From positions 62,001-126,000 of the forward strand of contig CAZETJ010000001.1 of NCBI GenBank assembly GCA_964514575.1: a stretch of DNA of 64,000 bases, in the 5' to 3' direction. The notes under the pieces are model-generated. The model saw only the letters and a program-made list of their open reading frames with translations, was not told the origin of the DNA and ran no database searches. Positions 35,136 through 43,963 of this stretch are shown one piece after another (positions within the stretch are counted from its first letter, which is position 1; each line of letters starts with the position of its first letter). The position numbers were made by a program, and so were the translations under genes. This DNA comes from CAZETJ01 sp964514575. GTDB lineage: Bacteria; Patescibacteriota; Saccharimonadia; Saccharimonadales; UBA10212.

Positions 35136-36751
35136 GGCGAAACCGGCGCGTCAGCCTGGATGTCTTCGGTGGGTTTAGTCGCTAGATGGGATCCTTCGCG
35201 CAGAGGAGCTTCTCGTAAAAAGAGCGCCACTACGAAAGCGCCAATAGCAAACGGTATGCCAAGTAAAAACATGTCATGGAAGGCGTGAATGAAAGCCGAG
35301 AAAACTGTGTGTTGAGCCGAGCTCGACAGGCGGCTAATTTGCGCCGGACCATTTGTAACTATGCTGCTAGTCGATACGTGCTGGGCTGCGGCGGCCGGCA
35401 ATGACTGGCTTATGTAGTGAGTCAGTCTTGAAATTAGGATTGAGCCAAAGATTGCTCCACCTAGACTGCTGCCAATAGTTCGAAAGAAGGTGATGGCGCT
35501 CGTAGCCGTGCCAAGATGTTCGCGGTCTACTGAATTCTGAACTGCCAAAACCGATACCTGCATGAACGAACCTAGACCGAGGCCAATAATCAGCATCCAG
35601 GTTGACAGCGCCAGCAAGCTACTGCTGAGTGTGACGTGACTAAACAGCCACATCCCAATCGCAATCATTAATGTGCCAAAAATCGGGAAGGGCTTATAGC
35701 GGCCAGTTTTTGTTATGATCCTGCCGGACGTGATAGAGGCTATCATCATGCCGGCAATCAATGGTAGGGTGGCCAGGCCTGATTTAGTCGGCGAGTATCC
35801 ACGGACAATTTGTTGGTATTGCGGAATATATAAGATGCTGGCGAACATTGCCACACCAGTTAATACAGAGAGAAGGACGGACACGCTAAAAATATCACTC
35901 CTAAAAAGATTCATTGGAATCAGCGGCTCGCTAGCTCTGCGTTCCCACATAACAAAGGCCACAGTAGCAATGACTGAAGTAGCCAGCAAGCTTAGAATCT
36001 GCGAACTGCCCCAAGCATAAGTTATACCAGCCCACACCGAAACCAAAAGCAGGCTTACGACCGATAAGCTCATTAAGGCCGTGCCCATAAAATCTAACCG
36101 ATGCTTGCGGCGAGTGACTGGCAGGTGAAGACGAGTGGCCACCGCCGCAAGTGCGATAACGCCAATCGGCAGGTTAACATAGAATATCCAGCGCCAGCCA
36201 GCCACGCCAAACAAGGAATTGGTATCAGCAAAGAATCCACCAAGCAGCGGCCCGGCCACACTAGCTAGTCCCCAGACAGCGCCAAAGTATCCCTGGTAGC
36301 GGCCTCTTTGCCGCGGCGGAATAATATCGCCTATGATTGCCAAAACTAACGCTATAAGCCCGCCGGCGCCTACGCCTTGAAGTGCCCGGAAGGCGACCAG
36401 CTGATCCATGTTGCGGGATAGCCCGCAGAGCACTGAGCCGATCAAGAAGATAACTATAGCTGTTTGGAAAATCTTTTTGCGGCCAAGCATATCGCCAATC
36501 TTGCCGTAAATCGGCGTAACGAGGGCGCTTGTCAATAAGTAGGATGTGGCAACCCAAGAATATTTATTAAGACCGTGGAGGTCGGTAGCGATTTTCGGCA
36601 ACGCGGTGGCGACAATGGTTTGGTCAAGCGCTGCTAACAACATGACCATCATCAAAGCGGTCAAGACCACCATGATCTCGCGGTGGCTGCGTTCGCCGTG
36701 AGGGTTGGCCGGCGCCGGAGCACCCATTCTATTTGTCAGTTTTTTTATCAC
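35132..36751 (-). CDS. MFS drug efflux transporter (EmrB/QacA, DHA2 family)
   Basis: A 539-residue multidrug:H+ antiporter-like protein with about 14 membrane helices. It shows the family motifs '[20 protein letters not shown]' near 40, '[20 protein letters not shown]' near 83 and '[20 protein letters not shown]' near 145. The start is GTG at 36751. An ATG at 36727 (residue 9) is an alternative. It converges on the LexA-like gene with a 4-base overlap. The substrate is unknown. Confidence 0.92.
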   Translation of the reverse strand: MIKKLTNRMGAPAPANPHGERSHREIMVVLTALMMVMLLAALDQTIVATALPKIATDLHGLNKYSWVATSYLLTSALVTPIYGKIGDMLGRKKIFQTAIVIFLIGSVLCGLSRNMDQLVAFRALQGVGAGGLIALVLAIIGDIIPPRQRGRYQGYFGAVWGLASVAGPLLGGFFADTNSLFGVAGWRWIFYVNLPIGVIALAAVATRLHLPVTRRKHRLDFMGTALMSLSVVSLLLVSVWAGITYAWGSSQILSLLATSVIATVAFVMWERRASEPLIPMNLFRSDIFSVSVLLSVLTGVAMFASILYIPQYQQIVRGYSPTKSGLATLPLIAGMMIASITSGRIITKTGRYKPFPIFGTLMIAIGMWLFSHVTLSSSLLALSTWMLIIGLGLGSFMQVSVLAVQNSVDREHLGTATSAITFFRTIGSSLGGAIFGSILISRLTHYISQSLPAAAAQHVSTSSIVTNGPAQISRLSSSAQHTVFSAFIHAFHDMFLLGIPFAIGAFVVALFLREAPLREGSHLATKPTEDIQADAPVSP

Positions 36752-36862
36752 GAAGAACGGAGCACCTTTCGCTTTTATTGGGCGGGCAGACGCAGCTTAA
36801 TTATTAAACCCGCCAAGTTATCTTGGATATATTATAGCTTAAATTTCGCTCGGCGGGAAAAT

Positions 36863-37105
36863 TTAGTAGCCGCTAGTTGTACCGTTTGTACCGGTCTTGC
36901 GAATCCAGATGAAGTAGATGACACCGTAAACGATCACGGCCAGTACTACATAGATCAAAACCCATTGCCAGACTGGACGCTTACCATAGCCGCCTTTAGT
37001 GGGCTGCTTTGGTGCAGTCGGCACTGGCGGCCTATCTGTTGGGGCTGGAGCCTCGGCTTGTTTTGGCTCAGTGGCTGGCGGAGTTTGTGTAGCTTGTGGG
37101 GGCAT
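36863..37105 (-). CDS. Small proline-rich single-span membrane protein
   Basis: An 80-residue protein with a Pro/Ala/Thr-rich N-terminal half (about 1-42), a short basic stretch, one membrane helix ('WVLIYVVLAVIVYGVIYFIW', about 49-68) and a short tail. No family is recognised. The same plan (Pro-rich tail plus one helix) recurs in the gene at 41954-42529. The tail probably faces the cytoplasm, judging by the KR before the helix. It is likely expressed, given the compact genome and good spacing. Confidence 0.55.
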   Translation of the reverse strand: MPPQATQTPPATEPKQAEAPAPTDRPPVPTAPKQPTKGGYGKRPVWQWVLIYVVLAVIVYGVIYFIWIRKTGTNGTTSGY

Positions 37106-37154
37106 ATCAAAACCTCTTTTAGTTACTATTCAATTGTATCACCGCTTATGCTTA

Positions 37155-38006
37155 TCAAGCGAAGCGAAGGATCATCAGAATGCCAAAAATAAACGAATAC
37201 CAAGCAAACGGTTTAAGGGTCTTAGTTTGAAAGTAGCGAGTCAGCCAGCGTACTGAAAAATACGCGGCGATGCCAGCGGCGATGCTGCCAACCAAAATTT
37301 GTCCCCGGACACCATTGCCTAAGGGGCCAAATAAATCCGGCAATTTCAAAATGCCAGCGCCCAATATAACTGGTGTGGCTAGCAGAAAAGCGAAATCGGC
37401 CGCGTCTTTATGCGATAAACCCCGGACTAGGCCAGCCACCATGGTCACGCCCGAGCGGCTGATGCCAGCTAGCAGAGCTAGAACCTGGGCAGTACCAATA
37501 ATGCCGGCCTCTTTGTAGCTAAAGTTGGCCAGCTGTCGCCGAGCCTTACGCCCCTCAGCGGCTTTGCGGTAACGCTCGCCAGCAAACAAGATCAGTCCGT
37601 TAATGGTTAGGAAAATCGCTGCCGCCAAAGGTTTGGCAAAAAGTACCCGAAAAGCATGTTCCAACACCACGCCAGTTATGCCGGCCGGAATAGTAGCTAC
37701 AACCAATAGCCACGCCATTCGTTCCGTGGGGCTCTCCACTTTCCTAGTTTTTAACGACCTGAAGAAGCCCTTAATGATCCTTGTCCAGGTTGAGCGGTAG
37801 AAAATCAGCAATGCCGTGGCGGTGGCCACATGCAAGCCGACCAAGAAAGCTAAGAAATATGATTCGGGGGAGGACTGGGCTTTGACTAAATTATGCCAGC
37901 CAAAAAGTGCTGGTAATACAACCGAGTGGCCTAAGCTGGAAACCGGAAAAAGTTCGGTTATGCCCTGCAAAATGCCTAAGATTAGCGCCTGGAAGTAAGT
38001 GATCAC
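37155..38006 (-). CDS. uppP: Undecaprenyl-diphosphatase UppP (BacA)
   Basis: UppP dephosphorylates undecaprenyl diphosphate to regenerate the lipid carrier for peptidoglycan and polysaccharide synthesis. The 283-residue membrane protein has both catalytic motifs: 'GILQGITELFPVSSLGH' near 12 and 'LLAGISRSGVTMVAGLVRG' near 172. The start GTG at 38006 lies 6 bases after TATACT (38018-38013, minus strand), so translation is probably leaderless. It serves the glycan genes of this window. Confidence 0.95.
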   Translation of the reverse strand: MITYFQALILGILQGITELFPVSSLGHSVVLPALFGWHNLVKAQSSPESYFLAFLVGLHVATATALLIFYRSTWTRIIKGFFRSLKTRKVESPTERMAWLLVVATIPAGITGVVLEHAFRVLFAKPLAAAIFLTINGLILFAGERYRKAAEGRKARRQLANFSYKEAGIIGTAQVLALLAGISRSGVTMVAGLVRGLSHKDAADFAFLLATPVILGAGILKLPDLFGPLGNGVRGQILVGSIAAGIAAYFSVRWLTRYFQTKTLKPFAWYSFIFGILMILRFA

Positions 38007-38018
38007 TCATACAGTATA
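38007..38018 (-). promoter_or_regulatory. -10 element of uppP, leaderless start
   Basis: TATACT on the minus strand is separated by 6 bases from the GTG start codon, placing the expected transcription start on or next to the start codon. Confidence 0.5.
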
Positions 38019-38140
38019 TCAAGGCCTAACTCTATAGGCTGATCGTACCTCACGTCCACTGTGGTTTTTATTCAGCCGCGCTGTGACGGTCCATAAAACC
38101 TCCTAAGCCGCTAATTCTCTCGCAATTTAAAATTAGATTG

Positions 38141-39235
38141 CTAGAAACCAGTTTCGATCGCGAGCCTGGCAGTGAAGGCCGCTAACTTTTTTTCTATAAC
38201 ACCACGGCGGGCATCTTTTAAACCAAAGCTTTTACGCTCGATGTGCGGAATCTCCTTTAGCCCAAGCTTTTTGGCTACAGCTAAAGTAGTTCTATCCGGG
38301 GTGGAAGCGCTGGCAGTGATAGCGGTCAGGCCTTCGCTAGGGCCAAGTTGCTCGGCCTCCTCGACACTAGCCACAGAAACGACTTCGGTCGCCAGTGAGT
38401 CTTGAGCCACCAGGCGTTTGCCTAGCTCTACATAACCTCTACCGTTTTTAGATTTAAGGTCAGTTACGACCACTAGTCTATCCGGCTTAAGTTGAATTAG
38501 CTGTTTGACCCCAGCCTGTCTTAATCTGACTGCTTTGCAAACGTTGCCGGGGGCTACCCAACTAACTCGCGCCTCTGGTTGCTGGCTTTTGATATAGTCA
38601 TACAATTGCTGGCGACAAGCCCTATAATCTTCATCGTTCAGCGTAGTCTGAGAAATTATACGGTAAAGTTGGTCATCACAAAGTAGATCGTTAATCTCGG
38701 AAGGCTTCTCGGTGAGTCTTACATAGGTCCGATCTATGGGCTCATGGATGAGCTGCCCGTCCCGGACCACGTAGTCTAGATGGCCAACCATACCCTGGAC
38801 TTCATCGTGTAATTTTTCTACCTCGCCAGGCTTGCCCTGACAGATATAAATGACTTTTTCGTTGTTTTCGCGAGCTTTCTCGACGCCGGCGTGTGTATAA
38901 AGGACCAGAGGGCAGGCGGCCTCAAAGACCAGTGAATCTTTGGCCTTCAAGGCGTAGACGACTTCTGGGCCGACGCCGTGCGCACTAGTTACCACCACAC
39001 TGCCGGGCGGGATTTCATCAACCCCATTTACAAATATGACTCCATTTTGCTCATGTTCACGAACTACGTCTTGGTTATGCACAACATCGTGATAGCCGTA
39101 AATATGTAGGATCCCACGGGCTAGAGCTTCGGTCGAGACTTCTCTTAGTAAATCGTCGGCGGCTACTACGCCCTCACAAAAACCAAAATCATCAGGGAAG
39201 ACCACCTCTGTTTGAGGCCGAGCCATCTCGTGCAT
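38141..39235 (-). CDS. ispH: 4-hydroxy-3-methylbut-2-enyl diphosphate reductase
   Basis: IspH is the [4Fe-4S] enzyme that makes IPP and DMAPP in the last step of the MEP pathway. The three cluster Cys are visible in 'FGFCEGVVAA' near 20, 'EAACPLVLYTHAG' near 108 and 'APGNVCKAVRLRQ' near 231. Active-site residues include His in 'TSAHGVG', HxE in 'LHDEVQGMVG', 'SQTTLNDED' and the S-x-N motif in 'LKSKNGRGY'. At 364 residues it is longer than the usual 310-320, with extra sequence in the middle. It is followed upstream by idi, 2 bases away. Confidence 0.88.
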   Translation of the reverse strand: MHEMARPQTEVVFPDDFGFCEGVVAADDLLREVSTEALARGILHIYGYHDVVHNQDVVREHEQNGVIFVNGVDEIPPGSVVVTSAHGVGPEVVYALKAKDSLVFEAACPLVLYTHAGVEKARENNEKVIYICQGKPGEVEKLHDEVQGMVGHLDYVVRDGQLIHEPIDRTYVRLTEKPSEINDLLCDDQLYRIISQTTLNDEDYRACRQQLYDYIKSQQPEARVSWVAPGNVCKAVRLRQAGVKQLIQLKPDRLVVVTDLKSKNGRGYVELGKRLVAQDSLATEVVSVASVEEAEQLGPSEGLTAITASASTPDRTTLAVAKKLGLKEIPHIERKSFGLKDARRGVIEKKLAAFTARLAIETGF

Positions 39236-39237
39236 AA

Positions 39238-39780
39238 CTATTTGGTCAACTCTTGAATTAAGACGTTGTCTTTTAACTTTTGCAGCTGGTCTTTAAACCA
39301 ATAGGAATAAGTGTCAGGATTTTTGCCGATCAGGTCGTCTAATTCAGACCAATCTACCCAACGCAAAGTTTCCACTTCTAGCGGGTTAGGTTTAGGCTCC
39401 TGCAAAGCTCGGACCACGTACACGGGGCAAATTTCATTCTCGATGATGCCGTTATAGGGCGGAGTTTTATAGCGATAATCAGGCAGAACCACCTTAAGGT
39501 CTTTGAATTCAGTAATCCCTAGTTCGTATTCGAGGCGCCGTTTGATAGCGTCCTGCGTAGATTCGCCGGGCGAAAGGTGGCCGCACAAACTGTTGGTCCA
39601 GACATCCGGCCAGACTTTTTTAACGTGGGCTCGTTGTGTCAATAAAAACTGACCTTTCTCGTTAAAGACATAACAAGAGAAGGCCAAGTGAAGCGGTGTG
39701 TGGGAGGTATGGATTTCTAGCTTGGGTGCGGTGCCAATTGGCGTGCCGCCATTATCTACTAGAACAACTTGTTCAGACAC
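39238..39780 (-). CDS. idi: Isopentenyl-diphosphate delta-isomerase, type I
   Basis: Idi interconverts IPP and DMAPP for polyprenyl lipid synthesis. The 180-residue Nudix-fold protein has 'LHLAFSCYVFNEKGQFLLTQ' near 30, the catalytic 'WTNSLCGHLSPGES' near 62 with the Cys of type I enzymes, and 'RLEYELGI'. The Glu pair region 'NGIIENEICPVYV' near 112 completes the site. GTG at 39780 lies 6 bases after TATAGT (39787-39792 on the complementary strand), and AGGTGA in between could also pair with 16S rRNA. It is paired with ispH. Confidence 0.92.
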   Translation of the reverse strand: MSEQVVLVDNGGTPIGTAPKLEIHTSHTPLHLAFSCYVFNEKGQFLLTQRAHVKKVWPDVWTNSLCGHLSPGESTQDAIKRRLEYELGITEFKDLKVVLPDYRYKTPPYNGIIENEICPVYVVRALQEPKPNPLEVETLRWVDWSELDDLIGKNPDTYSYWFKDQLQKLKDNVLIQELTK

Positions 39781-39863
39781 TCACCTACTATAACATCGTT
39801 CTTCGTTGTTAGATGATAGTGATAATTAGTTAAGCTGGTCGAGTATAATTGAGCTAACGACTT

Positions 39864-41282
39864 ATGGCATTGACTACTCATCCCGGGACAGTCGATCTAG
39901 TAGCTATCCGCCGGCAGATAGTCGGTTTGGATACGAAAGTTCCAACGCTTTCCGGCGCAACCAAGACTTATATAAATTTTGACAATGCTGCTAGTACACC
40001 GCCGTTTGCTAAAGTCTTAAAGGCCATTAATGACTTTGCGCCTTGGTACTCTTCGGTCCATCGCGGTAGCGGCTTTAAGAGCCAAATTGCCTCTGAGGCT
40101 TATGAGCAAGCACGTGAAATAACTTTGGATTTTTTTGGCGCCAACCCGTGCCAGCACACCGCGATTTTCGTCAAAAATACCACCGAGGCTATAAACAAAC
40201 TGTCCTACCGCCTAGAGCTATCCAAGGATGATGTTGTGCTGGTCGGTTTGATAGAGCACCACAGTAACGATTTGCCCTGGCGGCGCGCAGCGCACGTTGA
40301 GCATATCGGTATTGATGAACAAGGTCGCCTGGACGAAGCCGACCTCGGCCGCTTGTTTAAAAAATTTGGCCAGCGTGTAAAGTTGCTAGCCATCAGCGGC
40401 GCCTCCAACGTAACTGGTACTTTGCCAAACATCTATAAGCTGGCCGCCAAAGCCCACGCCCACGGCGCTCAGATTCTGGTGGACTGCGCCCAGCTAGCGC
40501 CGCATCGGAAAATTAACATGAAAAACTTGGAGGACCCAGAGCACCTCGACTTTATCGCTATCAGCGCTCACAAAATGTACTCGCCCTTTGGCACAGGTGC
40601 ATTGATCGGCCGGCGGGATACTTTTGAGCGGGGAGCGCCGGAAGTTTGCGGCGGCGGTACTATCAATGTGGTAACTGAGGACGAGGTTGAATGGGCTGCG
40701 CCGCCAGATCGAGACGAGGCGGGTTCGCCGAACGTGGTTGGCGCTGTGGCCTTTGGCAAAGCGCTGAAGCAGTTTTCCAAAATCGGCATGGATAAAGTCG
40801 CCAAACACGAAGCTGAGCTGACAACCTATGCGCTTAAGCGTCTGAGCGAAATTCCAGGGATAGTGATTTATGGTCAAACAAATCCAGCCCGAGCCGGCCA
40901 ACGCCTGGGTGTTATAACCTTCAATTTGAGTGAACTTCATCACGAGCTGGTAGCTGCCGTTTTAGGCACCGAATGGGGAATTGGCGTACGGTCTGGTTGT
41001 TTCTGCGCCCACCCGTATGTCACCAAACTACTGGGTTTAGATGCCAAGCAAACCAAACAATTCCGCTCAGCTGTACACACCGGCGATCGCCGCCATATCC
41101 CAGGCATGGTTCGGGTGAGTTTTGGCATATATAACACTAAATCTGAAGTCGACGTTTTGGTAGATGCCCTAGACCAAATTGCTGCCGGTGCTTATGAGGG
41201 TGAGTACGACCAAGACAAAACCACCGGTGAATTTAAAGCCCGCGGCTGGTATCCCCGGCTCGAAAACTACTTCAGCATATAG
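39864..41282 (+). CDS. Cysteine desulfurase-like aminotransferase class V (SufS type)
   Basis: A 472-residue PLP enzyme. It has 'YINFDNAASTPPFAKVLKAI' near 37, 'VHRGSGFKSQIASEAYEQAR' near 70, the PLP Lys in 'FIAISAHKMYSPFGTGALIG' near 235, and a reactive-loop Cys in 'GVRSGCFCAHPYV' near 378. It could release sulfur from cysteine for Fe-S clusters, including that of IspH, or act on another amino acid. No sufBCD, iscU or sufU is in the window, and the C-terminal extension (about 40 residues) is unusual. TATAAT at 39844-39849 is its likely -10. Confidence 0.82.
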   Translation: MALTTHPGTVDLVAIRRQIVGLDTKVPTLSGATKTYINFDNAASTPPFAKVLKAINDFAPWYSSVHRGSGFKSQIASEAYEQAREITLDFFGANPCQHTAIFVKNTTEAINKLSYRLELSKDDVVLVGLIEHHSNDLPWRRAAHVEHIGIDEQGRLDEADLGRLFKKFGQRVKLLAISGASNVTGTLPNIYKLAAKAHAHGAQILVDCAQLAPHRKINMKNLEDPEHLDFIAISAHKMYSPFGTGALIGRRDTFERGAPEVCGGGTINVVTEDEVEWAAPPDRDEAGSPNVVGAVAFGKALKQFSKIGMDKVAKHEAELTTYALKRLSEIPGIVIYGQTNPARAGQRLGVITFNLSELHHELVAAVLGTEWGIGVRSGCFCAHPYVTKLLGLDAKQTKQFRSAVHTGDRRHIPGMVRVSFGIYNTKSEVDVLVDALDQIAAGAYEGEYDQDKTTGEFKARGWYPRLENYFSI

Positions 41283-41497
41283 ACTGTACGACCATAACCT
41301 CTGATCAGGGTTGCTCAAGGAACGTCGTATTTTACGGTGCTGCTGCCAGTCATCGATAATGTTTCCCAAGCTGTGCAACCTCGCACTCCTTTCTCGCTGA
41401 CTTGATACTAGGCAAGCCAGCCGATAGTTTCTGTTAACAAATTGGCTTGCCAAAGCATTATAACCAGACTTTAATAACACTCATATTAAGTTGAACC
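41283..41497. other. Intergenic region with a long-loop inverted repeat
   Basis: A 215-base gap with no gene. GGCAAGCCA at 41411-41419 and TGGCTTGCC at 41443-41451 form a perfect 9-bp inverted repeat around a 23-base AT-rich loop, just upstream of the next gene. It may be a protein binding site or a weak terminator. Confidence 0.4.
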
Positions 41498-41932
41498 ATG
41501 ACATTAAGAAATAAAAAAATAAAGATTATTCTGACGGTCGTAGTTCCGATCGTTGCCATAGGTGCGGTTGATTACTTTGCTTGGTATAAGGCGCCAGCTG
41601 ACTGTGGAACAATCGAAACGCCCAGCGCAACAGCATACGACACCAATGTAAAAGTTTCACAAAGCGACTATAGTAAATTATCCACCTGTTTCACTAAGCG
41701 CTATTTTGGTCTTCGATCTACAAAAATAAGCATAGAAAACAAACAAAAAGACTCAGGCAATACTTACATATTTACTTATAAAGGAATGAAAATCAGCGGG
41801 GTTAGCGACTCATTTAATCAATACGGAAGTGCAAAGTTTGGCTTTGGCTGTAGCTCAGCTGTAAAAACTCAAAGTAGCATGATCTTTACTTGTCAGAACG
41901 GCAATTTTAAGTACGTCGTCAGCTCTATTTAG
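41498..41932 (+). CDS. Small secreted or membrane-anchored protein, unknown
   Basis: A 144-residue protein with an N-terminal anchor or signal ('IILTVVVPIVAIGAVDYFAW', residues about 10-29) and an extracytoplasmic domain with four Cys ('DCGTIE', 'STCFTKRYF', 'GFGCSSAV', 'FTCQNGNF') that may form two disulfides. No family is recognised. The gene is AT-rich compared with ispH and idi. It converges on the 41954-42529 gene. Confidence 0.55.
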   Translation: MTLRNKKIKIILTVVVPIVAIGAVDYFAWYKAPADCGTIETPSATAYDTNVKVSQSDYSKLSTCFTKRYFGLRSTKISIENKQKDSGNTYIFTYKGMKISGVSDSFNQYGSAKFGFGCSSAVKTQSSMIFTCQNGNFKYVVSSI

Positions 41933-41953
41933 CTTCCATAGGCTATTTGTAAC

Positions 41954-42529
41954 TTAGAAGGTTTTACAGATCGGCACGCCAGTCTGTTTGCTGATATCTT
42001 GAGCCGCAGTGGCGTTTATGATTTTGCTAGAGATACACAGAGGTTCACCAGTCCCGGCACCGTAAGCAAAACTGCGGCTACCGTCGCTAGCTATCTTAAA
42101 GGCCATTACTCTCACGGGTATAGTCGTATCGTTGGCGCAAGCTACCAAGTAAGCTTGGTAATTGTCTACTGGTTTAGGTGTTAGCGAAGCCGAGACCAAT
42201 TCACTATTGTCCTTGCTAGCACATTCTGGTCCGAAGTCCGAGCTCGTCGGTAGGGCGTAGAGCTTCTGGGCAGCTTCAAGCGCACTAATCTGAGAATTGG
42301 CACCCGTGAGACTTTGCTGACTGGTTTTAAGTTTCGAGTGCTGCCACGAATAAACACCGTAAATCAACCCAAAGGCAAGTATTAGGACCAAGACGACCAT
42401 AGCCCAAGACCGGCGGCGGCCATTGTGTGGCCTAGGCACAGTTGCCTGCGGAGGATTAGGGGCAGGCGGGATATCAGGTGATAAGGGAGCAGGCGCTACA
42501 TTTGTTGGAGGTTGAAAGTTTGGTTCCAT
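41954..42529 (-). CDS. Proline-rich single-span membrane protein, unknown
   Basis: A 191-residue protein with a Pro-rich N-terminus (about 1-35), a basic stretch, one helix ('WAMVVLVLILAFGLIYGVYS', about 43-62), a short coiled segment and an extracytoplasmic domain with several Cys. TATAAT (42541-42536, minus strand) ends 6 bases before the ATG, so the transcript is probably leaderless. It lies just beyond the last GGAGCCA junction of the cassette region and may be its distal flank or a further member. Confidence 0.55.
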   Translation of the reverse strand: MEPNFQPPTNVAPAPLSPDIPPAPNPPQATVPRPHNGRRRSWAMVVLVLILAFGLIYGVYSWQHSKLKTSQQSLTGANSQISALEAAQKLYALPTSSDFGPECASKDNSELVSASLTPKPVDNYQAYLVACANDTTIPVRVMAFKIASDGSRSFAYGAGTGEPLCISSKIINATAAQDISKQTGVPICKTF

Positions 42530-42559
42530 ACCAAAATTATAACAAACTACTTATGTTTA

Positions 42560-42584
42560 TGGCTCCCCTAGACGAATGGTATCA
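42560..42584 (-). repeat. Cassette junction X0 (weak copy)
   Basis: On the minus strand the sequence ends in TAGGGGAGCCA, with CCAT a few bases upstream, as in X1. It lies between the end of the OmdA-like gene and the promoter of the next gene. Similarity to X1 and X2 outside the terminal GGGGAGCCA is partial, so this copy is less certain. Confidence 0.4.
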
Positions 42585-42631
42585 CTGATGTATGCAGTCG
42601 GCCCGGCAACAGGGTCGGCGCCAACCTTCTA

Positions 42632-42940
42632 TTATTTGGATCTAGATTGTTTATCTAGCACCCATTGCACAGACGGGCTGATTGGCTTGTCCTTGCGATG
42701 GATACAACCAATCCAACAGCATGGTCGGCGCATCCCTTCTTTGAGTTCCGAAATCACTCGCCTGACATGTTCATCCCGTGTTTTCTGTTGCTTGACTGTT
42801 ATAGTCCAGCAGATCCACTCGTTGCGTGCCAGTGGCGTGAGGTCTTCCCAACGCCCTAGAGCAGATTCGTCAGCTAGCAATGCTTTTCGTAAATCGGCTG
42901 GTAGTTTGTGCACTACGCCTTCAGAAATTTTTGTGGCCAT
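42632..42940 (-). CDS. OmdA/YdeI-like small protein
   Basis: A 102-residue protein matching the bacteriocin-protection/OmpD-associated (OmdA) family. It shows 'HKLPADLRKALLADESALGR' near 10, 'LARNEWICWTITVKQQKTRD' near 37 and 'HVRRVISELKEGMRRPCCW' near 58. Family members are small cytoplasmic proteins with poorly known roles in stress resistance. The ATG at 42940 lies 6 bases after TAAAAT, consistent with a leaderless transcript. It occupies the third slot of the tRNA-Asn cassette array. Confidence 0.78.
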   Translation of the reverse strand: MATKISEGVVHKLPADLRKALLADESALGRWEDLTPLARNEWICWTITVKQQKTRDEHVRRVISELKEGMRRPCCWIGCIHRKDKPISPSVQWVLDKQSRSK

Positions 42941-42964
42941 AGGTATATTTTATATCAGTGGGCT

Positions 42965-42994
42965 TGGCTCCCCGTAGTGATGGAAGTTAGAACT
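42965..42994 (-). repeat. Cassette junction repeat X1
   Basis: On the minus strand it contains CTAACTTCCATCACTACG and ends in GGGGAGCCA. It matches X2 (43964-43994) except for one substitution and one single-base indel. It lies 14 bases after the stop of the methyltransferase gene and just before the OmdA-like gene's promoter. The last seven bases equal the 3' end of tRNA-Asn. Confidence 0.8.
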
Positions 42995-43007
42995 CTTATA
43001 GTCCGTG

Positions 43008-43856
43008 CTAACTGACTTTTGTGGCTTTTATCATCGCCTGACAATACGGAAAAATATCTTGGTCAAATGCTATTCCACTTATTGCGTCACTGACGAAATA
43101 GTTTTCAAGTAAGGCCTTCAGGCCCGGCCTGACGTCGGGGGTTGGATGTGTAACGGACGTCGTAAGTAAGTCATTCCTCGCCATGGCATTCGTAATTTCT
43201 GGAATTGTAGCAAACGGATACAGTTGTTTTCTTTCACCTTCCCAGGGCTCGTCTTCTACAAGATAATCAAATTTTGTGAGAAGTGTCGCTAATGTGCTTA
43301 CATCGGTCACCGCATAGCCTGGGTAGTCAAAAATAATATCTGGTTTACGAGCTGTGTATTCCGAAGCAAACTTTCTCAATAGCGCTTCGGCTCTTGCGGT
43401 ATGTGAGCGTACCAAGACGGCAGAATTACCTTCTAACGGCATTGCACCATCAAACATTATTAACTGACCTCCGAGCCTCAAAACTCGAGAAACTTCATTT
43501 ATTGCCTGATCAAACTCCTCTAATCTTGTCCCTAACTCGTTGCTACTTGCGACTTCGTGGAAAACGTTAACTGCGCTTACGGCATCAAAACTTTGGTCTG
43601 GAAAAGGGATTTCTTTTACATCCCCATAGGTAAAGTTCAGAGATTTGGCAGATTCAACTCCTCTTAACACAAGCTCAGGGTTGATTTCTAAGGATACGAT
43701 TTCTGCAGAGGGGTTCATTGCTTCTAACGCGCTCCCGACCCGTCCGTAGCCAGCTCCCAAGTCTAGGACTGCTGCACCAGCTTCAATACCTTGCAATGAA
43801 GCCTCTACAAATGAGCATAAAAGTTGACCAGCAATAATATTCCCAGTGTGAATCAT
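43008..43856 (-). CDS. Class I SAM-dependent methyltransferase
   Basis: A 282-residue methyltransferase with motif I 'AAVLDLGAGYGRVGSALEAM' near 34, an acidic 'IVSLEINPELV' (ribose binding), 'FDAVSAVNVFHEVASSNELG' near 108 and 'EVSRVLRLGGQLIMFDGAMP' near 145. The substrate is unknown. It carries its own promoter: TTGACT, 17 bases, TTTAAT, then 6 bases to the ATG at 43856. It is the second gene of the array and is bounded by Y1 upstream and X1 downstream. It is AT-richer than the chromosomal genes around it. Confidence 0.78.
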   Translation of the reverse strand: MIHTGNIIAGQLLCSFVEASLQGIEAGAAVLDLGAGYGRVGSALEAMNPSAEIVSLEINPELVLRGVESAKSLNFTYGDVKEIPFPDQSFDAVSAVNVFHEVASSNELGTRLEEFDQAINEVSRVLRLGGQLIMFDGAMPLEGNSAVLVRSHTARAEALLRKFASEYTARKPDIIFDYPGYAVTDVSTLATLLTKFDYLVEDEPWEGERKQLYPFATIPEITNAMARNDLLTTSVTHPTPDVRPGLKALLENYFVSDAISGIAFDQDIFPYCQAMIKATKVS

Positions 43857-43891
43857 TTAATTATTAAATAACAATGAATAAAATTAGTCAA
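43857..43891 (-). promoter_or_regulatory. Promoter of the cassette methyltransferase
   Basis: On the minus strand, TTGACT (43891-43886) and TTTAAT (43868-43863) are spaced by exactly 17 bases, and the ATG follows 6 bases later. The -35 element begins two bases past the tRNA-end copy, so the junction and promoter form one unit. Confidence 0.6.
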
Positions 43892-43908
43892 TATGGCTCC
43901 GGAGGCCG
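43887..43908 (-). repeat. Displaced tRNA-Asn 3' end (Y1, attachment-site-like)
   Basis: On the minus strand this reads CGGCCTCCGGAGCCA, the last T-stem bases, acceptor strand and CCA of the tRNA-Asn at 45326-45400, followed by ATATTGAC. The same bases follow the real tRNA (with two extra bases, CG). The rest of the tRNA is absent. It has the form of an attachment-site duplicate left by integration at a tRNA 3' end. Confidence 0.75.
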
Positions 43909-43936
43909 AGACAGCATACTGAAGACCAGTAAAAAA

Positions 43937-43955
43937 GCCGGACGTAAAGTCCGAC
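43937..43955 (-). terminator. Intrinsic terminator of the 432-residue cassette gene
   Basis: On the minus strand GTCGGAC and GTCCGGC pair (one G-U) around a 5-base loop and are followed by TTTTTT. It lies 30 bases past the stop codon at 43986, between X2 and Y1. Confidence 0.75.
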
Positions 43956-43963
43956 TCTTTCAC

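Noticed and set aside
42576..42977. 133-codon plus-strand frame opposite the OmdA-like gene
   Set aside because: The minus-strand frame matches a known family and has a promoter. The plus frame is its shadow.
43887..43908. A second tRNA-Asn gene
   Set aside because: Only the 3' 15 bases of the tRNA are present, with no anticodon or D arm upstream.
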